In this document: positions 7,702-16,159 of the stretch, in pieces
Numbering within the stretch: position 1 is the stretch's first letter
Layout: the number at the start of each line of letters is the position of its first letter
Assembly: GCA_964510495.1 (NCBI GenBank)
Contig: CAZECR010000016.1
Coordinates: forward strand, 1 to 23,062
Direction of reading: 5' to 3'
Source: CAZECR01 sp964510495
Lineage (GTDB): Bacteria; Patescibacteriota; Patescibacteriia; Magasanikbacterales; GWA2-37-8
DNA length: 23,062 bases
Notes under the pieces: generated by a model
Seen by the model: the letters and a program-made list of their open reading frames with translations, nothing else
The model's database searches: none
What the model was told of the DNA's origin: nothing
Program-made: the position numbers and the translations under genes

Positions 7702-9603
7702 ATGTCCTTCTGTCGCGTGATTGTGGCCGGTCGAATGCCGCTCAGCCTACCTTTTTTTGATTATACTATTCCAAATGAACTTGAAGGCGCACTTATCGTG
7801 GGCCAGCTTGTAACTGTTCCATTTCGCAGTAAAGAACACTACGCAATAGTTCATTCTTTTCCAACAGTTACACCATTTAAAAACGGTAAACCACTCCCTC
7901 TCAAGGCACTTACAAGTATTGTTAATCCCTCCCCCGCTCTTACTGCGAGGCAGCTTGATTTCCTCATGGAATTAGCTGAATTTTATGCTGTGTCACCGGG
8001 TTTTATAATTAAGTCGGCTTTGTTTGATATAAACAAAAAAAATAAAACTTTGTTTCAAACATTGGAACAAGTTATTTCTACAAAATCTGAGCAAACAATC
8101 GAGAAACCAACCTTGGCACTGTACGATACTGAACTAGAAAAAAAAGAACTGATCACGAAACATTTGAACGGAACGGGGCAAAAATTAATTTTAGTCCCTG
8201 AAGTACACCAGGTAGAAAGAACTGCCCAATTATTATTTGGTGATGGGTACGAAGAGCACTGTACGCTCTTGAGCAGCGACACCAAACCAGCTGCAGCTAC
8301 TAAAATCTGGTTAGCAGTTTGGCAAGGTCAGCCAATGACCATGATTGCCACCCGCCGGGCGCTTTTTTTACCGTGGAATAATCTAGAAGCCATTTGGATG
8401 CTTGACGAAGGTAATCCTGATTATAAAAGTTGGGACATGGCGCCACGGTTTGAAACTAGAGACGCTGTATTCTTCTTAAGCAAACATCATGAGGCACAAG
8501 TGCACCTCCTCAGCCATAGCCCGAGTGTCGAAAGTTTTTTCTTTGCTAAAAAACAAGTATACTCGTTTGCTAGCGACAAACAAACGCCCTTTGCCACCAC
8601 CAAAACTGAAATAGTCAACTTAAAAGACGAACAGCGCGGCGGGAACTATAGTTTTTTTGCTGACGAATCAATCGAACGTCTTAGAACCGCGCTCACTACA
8701 GGAAATATTTTTATTCTTGCCAACCATCGTGGAAGCGTCAGTTCGGTTGTTTGTCGAGATTGTGGCTTTGTACCACGCTGCGGAGCCTGCAAACGACCAT
8801 TTAATTATCATGAAGACACCAAGGAACTCGTTTGTCATTTCTGCGGCACGCGTAAACCAATGATCTTATTCTGCGAAAATTGTCGTGGAACTGATCTGGG
8901 TGCCCGTGGCATCGGCACACAAAAAGTTGAACGCGAACTGAGGCGCAAATTTAAAGATATTCTCGAGACAATTACTTTTGTTCGTATCGATAGCGACTCC
9001 GAAGAAGTTCCGGTGTTTGACGCAGCTAAGAAAAATATTATTATTGGCACTGAACGAGCGCTCGGTTTTATAGATTGGGACACTATTACTTGTACCCTTC
9101 TTATCGACCCGGATACCCTTCTTTTTATTCCCGAATACAAAATTACCGAGCGACTATGGCAAACCGTACGCAGTATTGACTATGCAGCCCCAGCCAACTC
9201 TCCTATTGTAATTCAAACCAAGCATCCGGAACATGTTGTTTTTGAGAACCTCAGGAGGCCAGAGCGGTTTTATGTTAAAGAATTGCAGCAGCGAAAATTC
9301 TTTGAGTATCCGCCTTTTAGCTTTATTTTAAAACTCTCATACGGACACGCAGAAAGCCACGCGGCAGCCACGGAAGCAAATCGTCTTTTTGGCGCTCTTG
9401 AACGATTGACGAACAGCCAAAAAAGCTGTACAATAACGCATCCTTTGGCTACCATGCCCGAGTTTTATAAGAAGCGTTATTGGCAGGTTCTGCTCATTAA
9501 GGTAGACTATAGGAGCTATAAACGGACGATAAAAGAACTGCTAAAGCATGTACCGGAAGACTGGAAAGTTGACCCGAATCCCACAAGTTTACTTGGTTTT
9601 TAA
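7702..9603 (+). CDS. priA: PriA-like primosomal protein lacking helicase motifs
   Basis: 633 residues with the PriA arrangement: N-terminal 3'-DNA-binding domain (about 1-105), helicase-like region, zinc-binding module, and C-terminal domain ending in DPNPTSLLGF. The zinc module is intact, with paired cysteines from C351 to C394 (CRDC, CGAC, CHFC, CENC). The ATPase motifs are not. The place of the Walker A GxTGSGKT reads LYDTELEKKE (about 140-149), the DEEH Walker B box reads DEGN (D235), and SATPS reads SHSPS. ATRRALF, an equivalent of the GTRSALF motif, is still recognisable. PriA reloads the replicative helicase at stalled forks; a protein like this could bind forks and act as a scaffold but should not hydrolyse ATP. 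Actinobacterial PriA proteins are likewise described as lacking helicase motifs. The frame is open throughout, so this is not a decayed pseudogene. Followed by def and fmt, as in many bacteria. Confidence 0.88.
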   Translation: MSFCRVIVAGRMPLSLPFFDYTIPNELEGALIVGQLVTVPFRSKEHYAIVHSFPTVTPFKNGKPLPLKALTSIVNPSPALTARQLDFLMELAEFYAVSPGFIIKSALFDINKKNKTLFQTLEQVISTKSEQTIEKPTLALYDTELEKKELITKHLNGTGQKLILVPEVHQVERTAQLLFGDGYEEHCTLLSSDTKPAAATKIWLAVWQGQPMTMIATRRALFLPWNNLEAIWMLDEGNPDYKSWDMAPRFETRDAVFFLSKHHEAQVHLLSHSPSVESFFFAKKQVYSFASDKQTPFATTKTEIVNLKDEQRGGNYSFFADESIERLRTALTTGNIFILANHRGSVSSVVCRDCGFVPRCGACKRPFNYHEDTKELVCHFCGTRKPMILFCENCRGTDLGARGIGTQKVERELRRKFKDILETITFVRIDSDSEEVPVFDAAKKNIIIGTERALGFIDWDTITCTLLIDPDTLLFIPEYKITERLWQTVRSIDYAAPANSPIVIQTKHPEHVVFENLRRPERFYVKELQQRKFFEYPPFSFILKLSYGHAESHAAATEANRLFGALERLTNSQKSCTITHPLATMPEFYKKRYWQVLLIKVDYRSYKRTIKELLKHVPEDWKVDPNPTSLLGF

Positions 9604-9633
9604 TATTCTTCACCCAAACCTGAACTACGCTCT

Positions 9634-10134
9634 ATGATCTACGACATCGTTTTTGATCCAAACCCAATGTTGCACAAACGAAGCGCCGACATTGATCCAA
9701 AAGAAATCAGTTCTAAGGACATGCAAAAATTTGTGAAAGACATGGTCGAAACCATGTATGCCAAAGACGGCGTGGGTCTTGCCGCTGTTCAAATTGGGGT
9801 TTCGAAGCAAATGTGCGTCATTGCCAAGGAATACAACGAACTCAGCAAACGTAAATGTCTGACACTCATCAATCCGACGTGGGTAGCCTTATCCAAAAAA
9901 ACACTGTGGGACGAGGAAGGCTGCTTATCGGTTCCGGGTATCTACGGCCAGGTGAAACGGTATACGAAAATTAAAGTCAAAGCGCTGGATGAACACGGCA
10001 AACCACTTGATTTTATCGCCGAAGACTTTTTTGCCCGCATCGTGCAGCACGAAGCGGACCATTTGAACGGGACGTTATTTATTGAAAAAGCCAAGGACCT
10101 CAGAAAAATCGAGAAAGATGTAATCGGTATTTAA
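9634..10134 (+). CDS. def: Peptide deformylase
   Basis: 166 residues, the usual length. All three signature motifs are present: GVGLAAVQ (46-53), EGCLS (95-99, metal ligand C97) and QHEADH (138-143, ligands H139 and H143, catalytic E140). The enzyme removes the formyl group from the N-terminal methionine of nascent proteins at the ribosome exit. It precedes fmt by six bases, so the enzymes that add and remove the formyl group are made from one transcript. No Shine-Dalgarno sequence precedes the ATG. Confidence 0.97.
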   Translation: MIYDIVFDPNPMLHKRSADIDPKEISSKDMQKFVKDMVETMYAKDGVGLAAVQIGVSKQMCVIAKEYNELSKRKCLTLINPTWVALSKKTLWDEEGCLSVPGIYGQVKRYTKIKVKALDEHGKPLDFIAEDFFARIVQHEADHLNGTLFIEKAKDLRKIEKDVIGI

Positions 10135-10140
10135 TAGTGT

Positions 10141-11073
10141 ATGGTCCAGCTTCCCAAAATTACTTTCTTTGGAACTCACGATTTTGGCAGAGCGATGCTT
10201 ACCGCTCTTATTTCGAGCGGTCTTTTTACAATCGAAGCAGTAGTGACGCAGCCTGACCGTCCAGTCGGACGAGGCCAGGAGCTACAAGAATCAGCCGTAA
10301 AAAAAGTTGCTTTGCAAAATAGTATTTCAATTTTTCAGCCCGACTCACTTAAAAAAGAAAAATGCACTAGTGAATTTCCACAGTCTGATCTCTTTGTAGT
10401 CTGTCAGTACGGCCTTATTATTCCTGAGTGGGTGCTGGATATTCCTAAAAAAGGCACTATCAACGTGCATACTTCTTTATTACCTCAATACCGTGGCGCA
10501 TCACCCATCCAGACCGCGCTGCTACATGGCGAAACAGAAACAGGTGTAACGATCATGCTCATGGATGCCAAAATGGATCATGGGGCAATTTTGGCTCAGC
10601 AAAATCTTGCTATTGAGCCTGATGAAACCTACCTAGAGCTGAGTAAGAAGATGGAGCCAGTTGCGGCAAATCTTTTAGCACTCACACTTCCCATGTGGCT
10701 AACCGGTTCAATTACTCCTGAAGCACAGGATGAATCAAAAGTGACTTTGTGCAAAATGTTCACACGCGAAGATGGAAAAATTGATTTTACCAAATCTGCC
10801 ACAGAAATTTATAATCAATACCGCGGACTTACTCCTTGGCCGGGTATTTGGACGATGTGGAATGGCAAGCGTTTAAAATTATTACAAATTAAAAAAAGTG
10901 CCCACGCTGGAATACCTGGAAAAGTACTAAATGAAGCCGGAAAATTATTTATTGGTTGCGGTACCAATTCACTTGAAATCATCGAATTACAGCTGGAAGG
11001 GAAAAAAGCCATGACTACCCAAGAGTTTTTAAACGGTTTTAAAGAGATCGTTACTGCAACGCTCCCGAACTAA
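10141..11073 (+). CDS. fmt: Methionyl-tRNA formyltransferase
   Basis: 310 residues. The N-terminal formyltransferase domain has TQPDRPVGRGQ, N108-V-H110 followed by TSLLPQYRGASPIQ, and D146 in MDAKMDHG; N108, H110 and D146 are the catalytic trio. The C-terminal tRNA-binding OB-type domain starts near residue 205 (REDGKIDF) and includes YRGLTPWPGIWT. The enzyme formylates Met-tRNAfMet with 10-formyl-tetrahydrofolate, marking the initiator tRNA. It is coupled to def upstream, and its stop codon directly touches the ATG of the membrane protein downstream. Confidence 0.97.
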   Translation: MVQLPKITFFGTHDFGRAMLTALISSGLFTIEAVVTQPDRPVGRGQELQESAVKKVALQNSISIFQPDSLKKEKCTSEFPQSDLFVVCQYGLIIPEWVLDIPKKGTINVHTSLLPQYRGASPIQTALLHGETETGVTIMLMDAKMDHGAILAQQNLAIEPDETYLELSKKMEPVAANLLALTLPMWLTGSITPEAQDESKVTLCKMFTREDGKIDFTKSATEIYNQYRGLTPWPGIWTMWNGKRLKLLQIKKSAHAGIPGKVLNEAGKLFIGCGTNSLEIIELQLEGKKAMTTQEFLNGFKEIVTATLPN

Positions 11074-12507
11074 ATGAAATCAAAATACCTCAGCTATTAT
11101 TTATTTGGACTCTATCTCTTGGCACGTGGAGTTTCTTTTTTTTGCCCTCCTGACACACCGCTTCATAGCGCTTCTACCATTAACACGTTCATTGCCGCAG
11201 TACTAGTCGCAGCCGTCGCCTATCTACTCACTAAAAAAAATATTTGGGGCTGGTGTATTGTCGCCAGTGAAATAATTCTAGGTGGAGCAGGGAATTTTTT
11301 TGCACTACACGGCATCTCACTGAGAACGTGTTTACTATTTGTTTCACTTGGAATATTTTTTGTTCAAAATTTAGGTAATTTAAAGAAACTTTTTGACGAA
11401 CATCGAGCGGTTATTTATTGTCTTAGCGGGTTATACGCTGTAGTCATTCTTGGGGCAGTACACGGTTATCTTGCGGGGCACGGTTTAGGAGCAATTTTTG
11501 CCGATACGATCCCCTACTTATTTTTTCTCTACTATTTCCCCGTCAGAGCACTTTTGAATTCGCCAGAAAAGGAGTTCTTCAAAAACTTTGCACTGAACGC
11601 TGTAGTTGCCGCCATTATTGGTAACACACTCTTTATACTCTTTACACTCAGCGCCTTTTCTAGTGGCCTTAGCGTGCTCCAGGGGCCTTTCTACCACTGG
11701 TTCCGGGATGTTGCAGGCGGTAAAATAACCGAACTACCGTTTAACTTCTACCGCATTGTTTTAAACGAGCAGCTTTTGCTTATTCCATTGTTAGTATGGC
11801 AATTCAGCGATCAGCTCCAAAGGACAGGTCGAAAATGGCTATCTAGCACTTTAATCGTCTGTCTCCTGATTATTTTATCGCTTAATTTAACTCGTAGTTT
11901 TATTTTAGCCCTAGGAATCTCCGTACTCCTTCTTTTTAGGCCAGCAATCTGGAAACGTTGGATAGTCGGCAGTATCTTGCTCTTCGCCTCATTTATAACA
12001 ATTTTTGTCGGTATGCACCTCGTTGCTAGCCGAGGGCAAAGTCTTGGCCTTGAAATTTTTGGGCTTCGCTTACAAAGCATTGTTACCCCGTCTTTAGAAG
12101 AAAGCTCGCTCAGCCGCCTCTTACTGCTGCCGAAAATCGTAGAAAAAATTAAAGCTAACCCCATCATTGGCAACGGACTCGCGGATACAGTAACTGTCTA
12201 TAGTCCTGGTGTAAAAAAAGAAATTACCACATCGCAGTTTGATTGGGGGTATTTAGAAATCTGGGCGGAGCTCGGAGTAATTGGCTTGATCGCTTGGGGC
12301 GTGCTTATCATCTATTTATTTGTCACGTTTAAAACCATTCATTTTGTACCTGCTTGGGAGCTTGCAAGTATTGCAGCGCTTGGAGTAATTACCCTTACTT
12401 CACCAGCACTGTTTCATGTACTCGGAATTGTATGGCTAACAATTGTATTGGTTCGGTCTAGCACAGTTACTCAACCAATCCATGCTTCTCAAAAATCTTC
12501 TTTTTAG
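11074..12507 (+). CDS. O-antigen ligase/polymerase-like membrane protein (Wzy/WaaL type)
   Basis: 477 residues with about a dozen hydrophobic segments spread over the whole length and one larger extracytoplasmic loop at about 200-235. Near the C-terminus, NPIIGNGLADT followed by a loop and WGYLEIWAELGVIGLIAWG matches the pattern seen around the last large loop of O-antigen ligases and Wzy polymerases (PF04932 type). Such proteins join undecaprenyl-linked glycan units or transfer them to an acceptor on the outer side of the membrane. The neighbouring GT2, GT4 and flippase genes on the opposite strand support a polysaccharide role. The ATG follows the fmt stop with no gap, so it seems to be the last gene of the plus-strand run. 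The final 41 bases overlap the end of the convergent GT2 gene. Polymerase and ligase cannot be told apart from sequence alone. Confidence 0.82.
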   Translation: MKSKYLSYYLFGLYLLARGVSFFCPPDTPLHSASTINTFIAAVLVAAVAYLLTKKNIWGWCIVASEIILGGAGNFFALHGISLRTCLLFVSLGIFFVQNLGNLKKLFDEHRAVIYCLSGLYAVVILGAVHGYLAGHGLGAIFADTIPYLFFLYYFPVRALLNSPEKEFFKNFALNAVVAAIIGNTLFILFTLSAFSSGLSVLQGPFYHWFRDVAGGKITELPFNFYRIVLNEQLLLIPLLVWQFSDQLQRTGRKWLSSTLIVCLLIILSLNLTRSFILALGISVLLLFRPAIWKRWIVGSILLFASFITIFVGMHLVASRGQSLGLEIFGLRLQSIVTPSLEESSLSRLLLLPKIVEKIKANPIIGNGLADTVTVYSPGVKKEITTSQFDWGYLEIWAELGVIGLIAWGVLIIYLFVTFKTIHFVPAWELASIAALGVITLTSPALFHVLGIVWLTIVLVRSSTVTQPIHASQKSSF

Positions 12508-13189
12508 CCATTTCGTACGAAGCCATATTCTTGTTTTTCCAGGGCAACTTGTACATGAAGCTCGGCAGCCAGGAACTGATTTTAATTTCATCGCGCTCCC
12601 CTGTTAGCTTGGTAAATAAGACTTCCGGAATAAAAATACCAGTTTTATTTTGACCAAGAAGGGTTAGCCACATGTCCCAGTCCTGGAACCGCTTCAGTCC
12701 TTCGTCAAATCCTGGGAAAGCGTCACGGCGTAGCAAACTTGTCGTGTCAATATAATTAGTTTTTTTCAGTTCCACAGCATTAAATGGGGCGGAACGCATC
12801 GTCTTCCAGCCAAATTTAAAACGGCTATAACTATAGGCGCTTTCGGGATTATCCAGCAGTGCCTGGTGCATTTTGGCAATCATATCAGGCTCGGCTATAG
12901 TATCGGCATCCCAGAAAATGACAAAACTTCCCGAAGACTTTTTAAAGCCGCGATTACGTGCGGCGTTACTTCCTTGGTTTTCCTGATTAAGAATCACCAA
13001 CGGGAATTCATTTTTTTCACCAAAGTCTTGCAAAACGGGCAATAATAATTCAAAGCCATCCGTACTGCCGTCGTTAACAATAACAACTTCAAGCGGTCGA
13101 TAGGTTTGGTTAATCAAACTCTCCAGACTGGTTTTGAGAGCGGTTACATGATTATAGACAGGGATAATAATACTTACAAGATCATTCAT
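12467..13189 (-). CDS. Family 2 glycosyltransferase
   Basis: 240 residues. It has the GT-A fold signature: VSIIIPVYNHVTALKTSLES at the start, VVIVNDGSTDG (about 34-44), NQGSNAARNRGF (about 70-81), and FWDAD as the DxD metal/nucleotide-sugar site (about 91-95), then an ED-type loop with LKRFQDWDMWL. It lacks long membrane segments and probably acts at the inner membrane surface, adding one sugar to the lipid-linked glycan. Its ATG overlaps the stop of the GT4 gene by four bases (ATGA), so the two are translationally coupled. Its 3' end overlaps the convergent polymerase gene by 41 bases with no terminator between them. Sugar specificity cannot be predicted. Confidence 0.94.
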   Translation of the reverse strand: MNDLVSIIIPVYNHVTALKTSLESLINQTYRPLEVVIVNDGSTDGFELLLPVLQDFGEKNEFPLVILNQENQGSNAARNRGFKKSSGSFVIFWDADTIAEPDMIAKMHQALLDNPESAYSYSRFKFGWKTMRSAPFNAVELKKTNYIDTTSLLRRDAFPGFDEGLKRFQDWDMWLTLLGQNKTGIFIPEVLFTKLTGERDEIKISSWLPSFMYKLPWKNKNMASYEMAKKKIFEKHGLVE

Positions 13190-14307
13190 AAAAACTTAGA
13201 AAATTTCAATAACTGTTTTTGCCAAGTGAATTCATTTTGGGCTCGCGTTTTGGCTGCGTGTCCAAGTGTTTTGGCTCGTTCGGAGTCAAGCAGGAGTTCG
13301 GTTATTCCACCAAGGATTGCTTCGTCATTATTTGTAGGCACAAGTACGCCAGTACTTTTGTCAATAACAGCTTCGGGAGTTCCGCCAACGTTTCCTGCCA
13401 CGACAGCGAGTCCGCTAGCTGCAGCTTCTAAAAAGACCGTCCCCCACCCTTCCTCAGCCGTACTGTCAGTACCCGTAAGTAGCACAAACAGATCGGCTGC
13501 CTGGTAGAACAGTGGTAATTCTTTCTGCTCAACCGAACCTAAAAAGCGAATGACTTGTTGTACATTGGTTTTGGTAGCCATATCGATAACTTTGGGTTTT
13601 TCCGGGCCGTCACCAATACAAATCCAGACTAAATCTGGAAATTTTTCGAGGAGCCGCGGCAACAACCGTGTCAGGGTAGTATACCCTTTACCTGGAACCA
13701 TACGGCCCACGCTCAGGAGCACCTTCTTGCCTTGCAAAGCGAGCTGTGATTTAAGTCTTTTAATTTTTTCTGGATCGATTGTCTCAAAAAAATAATCAGC
13801 CGGTGCGGGGTTAAGTACCCGAACAGGAGTGGGAAGAAAAACTGCTTTATTAAATTTTTCAGCTAAAAAGGAGCTGTTAACTACAACACTGTGCGCTTCA
13901 GTGATAATTTTAATGAAGTGCTTTCGCTTGCTTGGCAGGGCAAGTGCGCGATCGAGATCAGTGCCATGCAAGAAAACAATATACGGAACTTTAAGTAGTT
14001 TTTTGATAATTCGTGCCACGTGTCCACCCGGTAACACTTGATGGACGTATATTGTAGCAATTTTTTCTTGCTTAACCAGGGCGTACACCTGCAGGAGCAT
14101 GCGGAGCCAGTGCGGCCACAAAAGCCAATACGGTTTACGACGAATTACTTTCCAAGGAGTCGCCGCATCAATCGCTGCATCCCCTTTTGTTTCTGGCGCA
14201 TAAACAACGGTTTCCTCGGGCAAGGTATGGGCAGCGAAATTAGAAACATAGCTGGCAATACCGCCAACCTGAGGTGGATATTCTAAAGTAAGATGTAGTG
14301 TTTTCAT
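13186..14307 (-). CDS. Family 4 glycosyltransferase (GT-B fold)
   Basis: 373 residues. The N-terminal half begins with LEYPPQVGGIASYVSNFA, an acceptor-domain loop. The C-terminal half carries LLSVGRMVPGKGYTTL (about 197-212), IGDGPEK, FLGSVEQKELPLFYQAADLFV, and the EX7E motif in EEGWGTVFLEAAASGLAVVAG, which binds the nucleotide-sugar. Proteins of this type (GT4) move hexoses or N-acetyl-hexosamines onto lipid-linked glycans in the cytoplasm. It is the middle gene of the flippase-GT4-GT2 run: two bases separate it from the flippase stop, and it overlaps GT2 by four. Confidence 0.94.
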   Translation of the reverse strand: MKTLHLTLEYPPQVGGIASYVSNFAAHTLPEETVVYAPETKGDAAIDAATPWKVIRRKPYWLLWPHWLRMLLQVYALVKQEKIATIYVHQVLPGGHVARIIKKLLKVPYIVFLHGTDLDRALALPSKRKHFIKIITEAHSVVVNSSFLAEKFNKAVFLPTPVRVLNPAPADYFFETIDPEKIKRLKSQLALQGKKVLLSVGRMVPGKGYTTLTRLLPRLLEKFPDLVWICIGDGPEKPKVIDMATKTNVQQVIRFLGSVEQKELPLFYQAADLFVLLTGTDSTAEEGWGTVFLEAAASGLAVVAGNVGGTPEAVIDKSTGVLVPTNNDEAILGGITELLLDSERAKTLGHAAKTRAQNEFTWQKQLLKFSKFL

Positions 14308-14309
14308 GA

Positions 14310-15743
14310 CTATTTAGAACGAAGTTTAAAACGAAATTCTTGAAGCATAGCGGTGGAGATGCCTCCGGAAATAAAAAGAAGTGCGCCGTAGCATACCACA
14401 GCTACAGGAATCGTAAAGAGCCAGTGGATACGAGGTTCCAAAAACCAGACTAGACCCCCCATACCAACAGCGGGCCAAAAGGTCTGATTAAAAAAGCGGG
14501 CCAAATCACTCAATGGAAAACTGATTATTTTAACAATAGCAATAAAGCCAACTAACCATAATAATAAATTACTCGCTAAGGCTGCCAGGGCTGCCCCTCG
14601 TATACCAAGACGTGGTAAGAGCACCAGATTAAGAAGCACATTAAAGACAAGGGCCATTGTAATTAAAAGTGTTTGTGTTTTTTGTTTGCCGACGGCATTA
14701 AATAATGCACCGTTAATAAGGGTTAAGAAAATAAAAACGAGTCCAGCCAATAAAATTTGCAGCACCGGGATAGCCGGTGTGTATTGTATTCCATAAAAAG
14801 CAACAATAACCGGTCGAGCCAAAACACCAAGCCCAATAGCTAATGGAAAAATAATCGTAAATAAATATCGATAAGCTTTGGTAATCAAGTCCCCTATTTT
14901 ATTTGGCTCCGTTAAAAATAAGGAGCTAATTACCGGATACAAACTTGCGGCGAGCGCAACCGGAATAAACTGGAACGCAAAAGTTGTTTTATAGGGCACA
15001 CTCCAAAGACCAAGTTCTGTGGACGACACCATCTTAGACATTAAGAGCGAATCACTATAGGCGTAGAGACGCCCGACGATACCCGCCACTGCTATAGGCC
15101 ACGCAAGCTTTAAAAATGAACGGGCAATTGTGCTGTCAAAGACGTGCTCTAAACCAGCCGGTTGCAGACGACGAACGACCAAACTTGCGTACACCAAATT
15201 ACAAAAGCTCGGTACAGTATACGCAATAATAAGCGTATAGAGAGGCCAGTGGTAATAAAGTGCTGTTCCGCCAATAGCCAGGGTGAGTACCTGGGAGCCA
15301 ACCATACCGATTGCTTCATAAAATAAATTTTTACGTGCCCGGAGAAGACTATAAAAAACAGTTTGCAGGTTATCAAAAAACATTGTTATGCCGGATAGAA
15401 AAATCAAAAGTTTAAGTGAGGCGGGGTACTTAAGAATTTGAAGCGCGGCAATAACCAAAGCGTAAGCAAAAAAACCAAATATAATTTTTGACCAAAAAAC
15501 AGTTGTGGCATAGGTACCACTTTTCTCTGGAAATTTAGCCGCTTCGCGGGTGAGTGTGTTAGCTAAACCAAAGTCAGCTACAACACTAAAAATAGTCGTA
15601 AAGGTAAGCGCAAAGAAATATTGACCGACATTTTCAACACCAACTGCGCGGGCAAGTAAGGTAAAATAAAAAAAGGAAACCACCTTCTGGAGAACAGAGG
15701 CAGCAGTTAAAAATGAGGTATTTTGGGTAACTGTATAGGCCAT
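14310..15743 (-). CDS. Wzx-like polysaccharide flippase (MATE/MVF superfamily)
   Basis: 477 residues with about 12-14 hydrophobic segments. The N-terminal SFLTAASVLQKVVSFFYFTLLARAVGVENVGQYFFAL is typical of the polysaccharide-synthesis membrane protein family (PF01943/PF13440). Conserved charged and small residues follow at FGLANTLTREAAKF and in the middle (GRLYAYSDSLLMSKM). It would move undecaprenyl-linked units made by the adjacent glycosyltransferases across the membrane. First gene of a three-gene minus-strand run. Only two bases separate its ATG from the U-run of a hairpin (15750-15772), and no promoter was recognised in front of it, so its expression may depend on read-through or on a start inside the hairpin. 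Confidence 0.93.
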   Translation of the reverse strand: MAYTVTQNTSFLTAASVLQKVVSFFYFTLLARAVGVENVGQYFFALTFTTIFSVVADFGLANTLTREAAKFPEKSGTYATTVFWSKIIFGFFAYALVIAALQILKYPASLKLLIFLSGITMFFDNLQTVFYSLLRARKNLFYEAIGMVGSQVLTLAIGGTALYYHWPLYTLIIAYTVPSFCNLVYASLVVRRLQPAGLEHVFDSTIARSFLKLAWPIAVAGIVGRLYAYSDSLLMSKMVSSTELGLWSVPYKTTFAFQFIPVALAASLYPVISSLFLTEPNKIGDLITKAYRYLFTIIFPLAIGLGVLARPVIVAFYGIQYTPAIPVLQILLAGLVFIFLTLINGALFNAVGKQKTQTLLITMALVFNVLLNLVLLPRLGIRGAALAALASNLLLWLVGFIAIVKIISFPLSDLARFFNQTFWPAVGMGGLVWFLEPRIHWLFTIPVAVVCYGALLFISGGISTAMLQEFRFKLRSK

Positions 15744-15745
15744 GT

Positions 15746-15772
15746 AAAAAAGCTAGGAACATATCCTAGCTT
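15746..15772 (-). terminator. Terminator-like hairpin abutting the flippase start codon
   Basis: Perfect 9-bp stem (15750-15758 with 15764-15772), 5-base loop, and a six-T run on the minus strand (two of them in the stem), two bases before the flippase ATG at 15743. It could end transcripts from the small basic-protein gene, or act as an attenuator or start-codon structure for the flippase. Confidence 0.6.
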
Positions 15773-15808
15773 ACCAGAGAAAAGAGTTTTTTTCCACACG
15801 AGAGAAAT

Positions 15809-15857
15809 GCGCCCGACCGGCTTTTCGTAGGCTTTGTGTAGTAGCCGGTCGGTGCGC
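15809..15857 (-). terminator. Long GC-rich hairpin after the small basic-protein gene
   Basis: CCGACCGGCT (15813-15822) pairs perfectly with AGCCGGTCGG (15843-15852); GCGC on both sides extends the stem past a one-base bulge. It begins 10 bases after the stop of the gene at 15868-16092. There is no T-run right behind it, but a run of seven T on the plus strand (A on the minus) lies further on, so it may be an mRNA 3'-end stabiliser or a Rho-independent-like structure working together with the hairpin at 15750. Confidence 0.5.
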
Positions 15858-15867
15858 GTGGCCTTCA

Positions 15868-16092
15868 TCAGGAAGTGACGGATTGCGCCTTGCGATCGCG
15901 GCGCGCTCGCGCCTTGTGAACCTTGTCTACCCGTTGCTTGCGCTCGGCAGCAGTGAGACCCCGCTTGCGCTGGGAGATCTTGCGGGGTTCGTGCTTGGAG
16001 AACCAGCCAGGACTCTGGCGAGCTTTGGGCTCACGCCTTCTGCGACGCCCGCTGTCCTCAGCTCTTTTGCTACGGATAATCCTCTCGAGCAT
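15868..16092 (-). CDS. Small, extremely basic protein of unknown function
   Basis: 74 residues from the ATG at 16092, which has GGAG seven bases upstream; a longer in-frame start at 16128 has no such signal. More than a third of the residues are Arg or Lys, including a run of five Arg near residue 20 (GRRRRREPKA). The rest is mostly Ser, Gln, Ala and Glu, with a single aromatic spot (GWFSKHEPRK) and LTAAERKQRVDKVHKARAR, which could form an amphipathic helix. I recognise no family. Composition suggests nucleic-acid binding or ribosome association, but that is inference from charge only. It has its own well-formed promoter with flanking direct repeats and a hairpin after the stop. Base composition is clearly richer in G+C than the flippase downstream. 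Confidence 0.7.
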   Translation of the reverse strand: MLERIIRSKRAEDSGRRRRREPKARQSPGWFSKHEPRKISQRKRGLTAAERKQRVDKVHKARARRDRKAQSVTS

Positions 16093-16119
16093 GCACACTC
16101 CTTTTGTGAGGGTAGGATG

Positions 16120-16159
16120 ATAGTACAATACAATTGGTCAGAAATCAACGTATTGGTCA
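16120..16159 (-). promoter_or_regulatory. Promoter with operator-like direct repeats (basic-protein gene)
   Basis: On the minus strand TTGATT (16148-16143), 17-base spacer, TACTAT (16125-16120). The 8-base word TGACCAAT (minus strand) occurs twice, at 16152-16159 just upstream of the -35 and at 16133-16140 in the spacer. The copies are 19 bases apart, about two helical turns, as expected for a regulator binding one face of the DNA. Confidence 0.65.
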
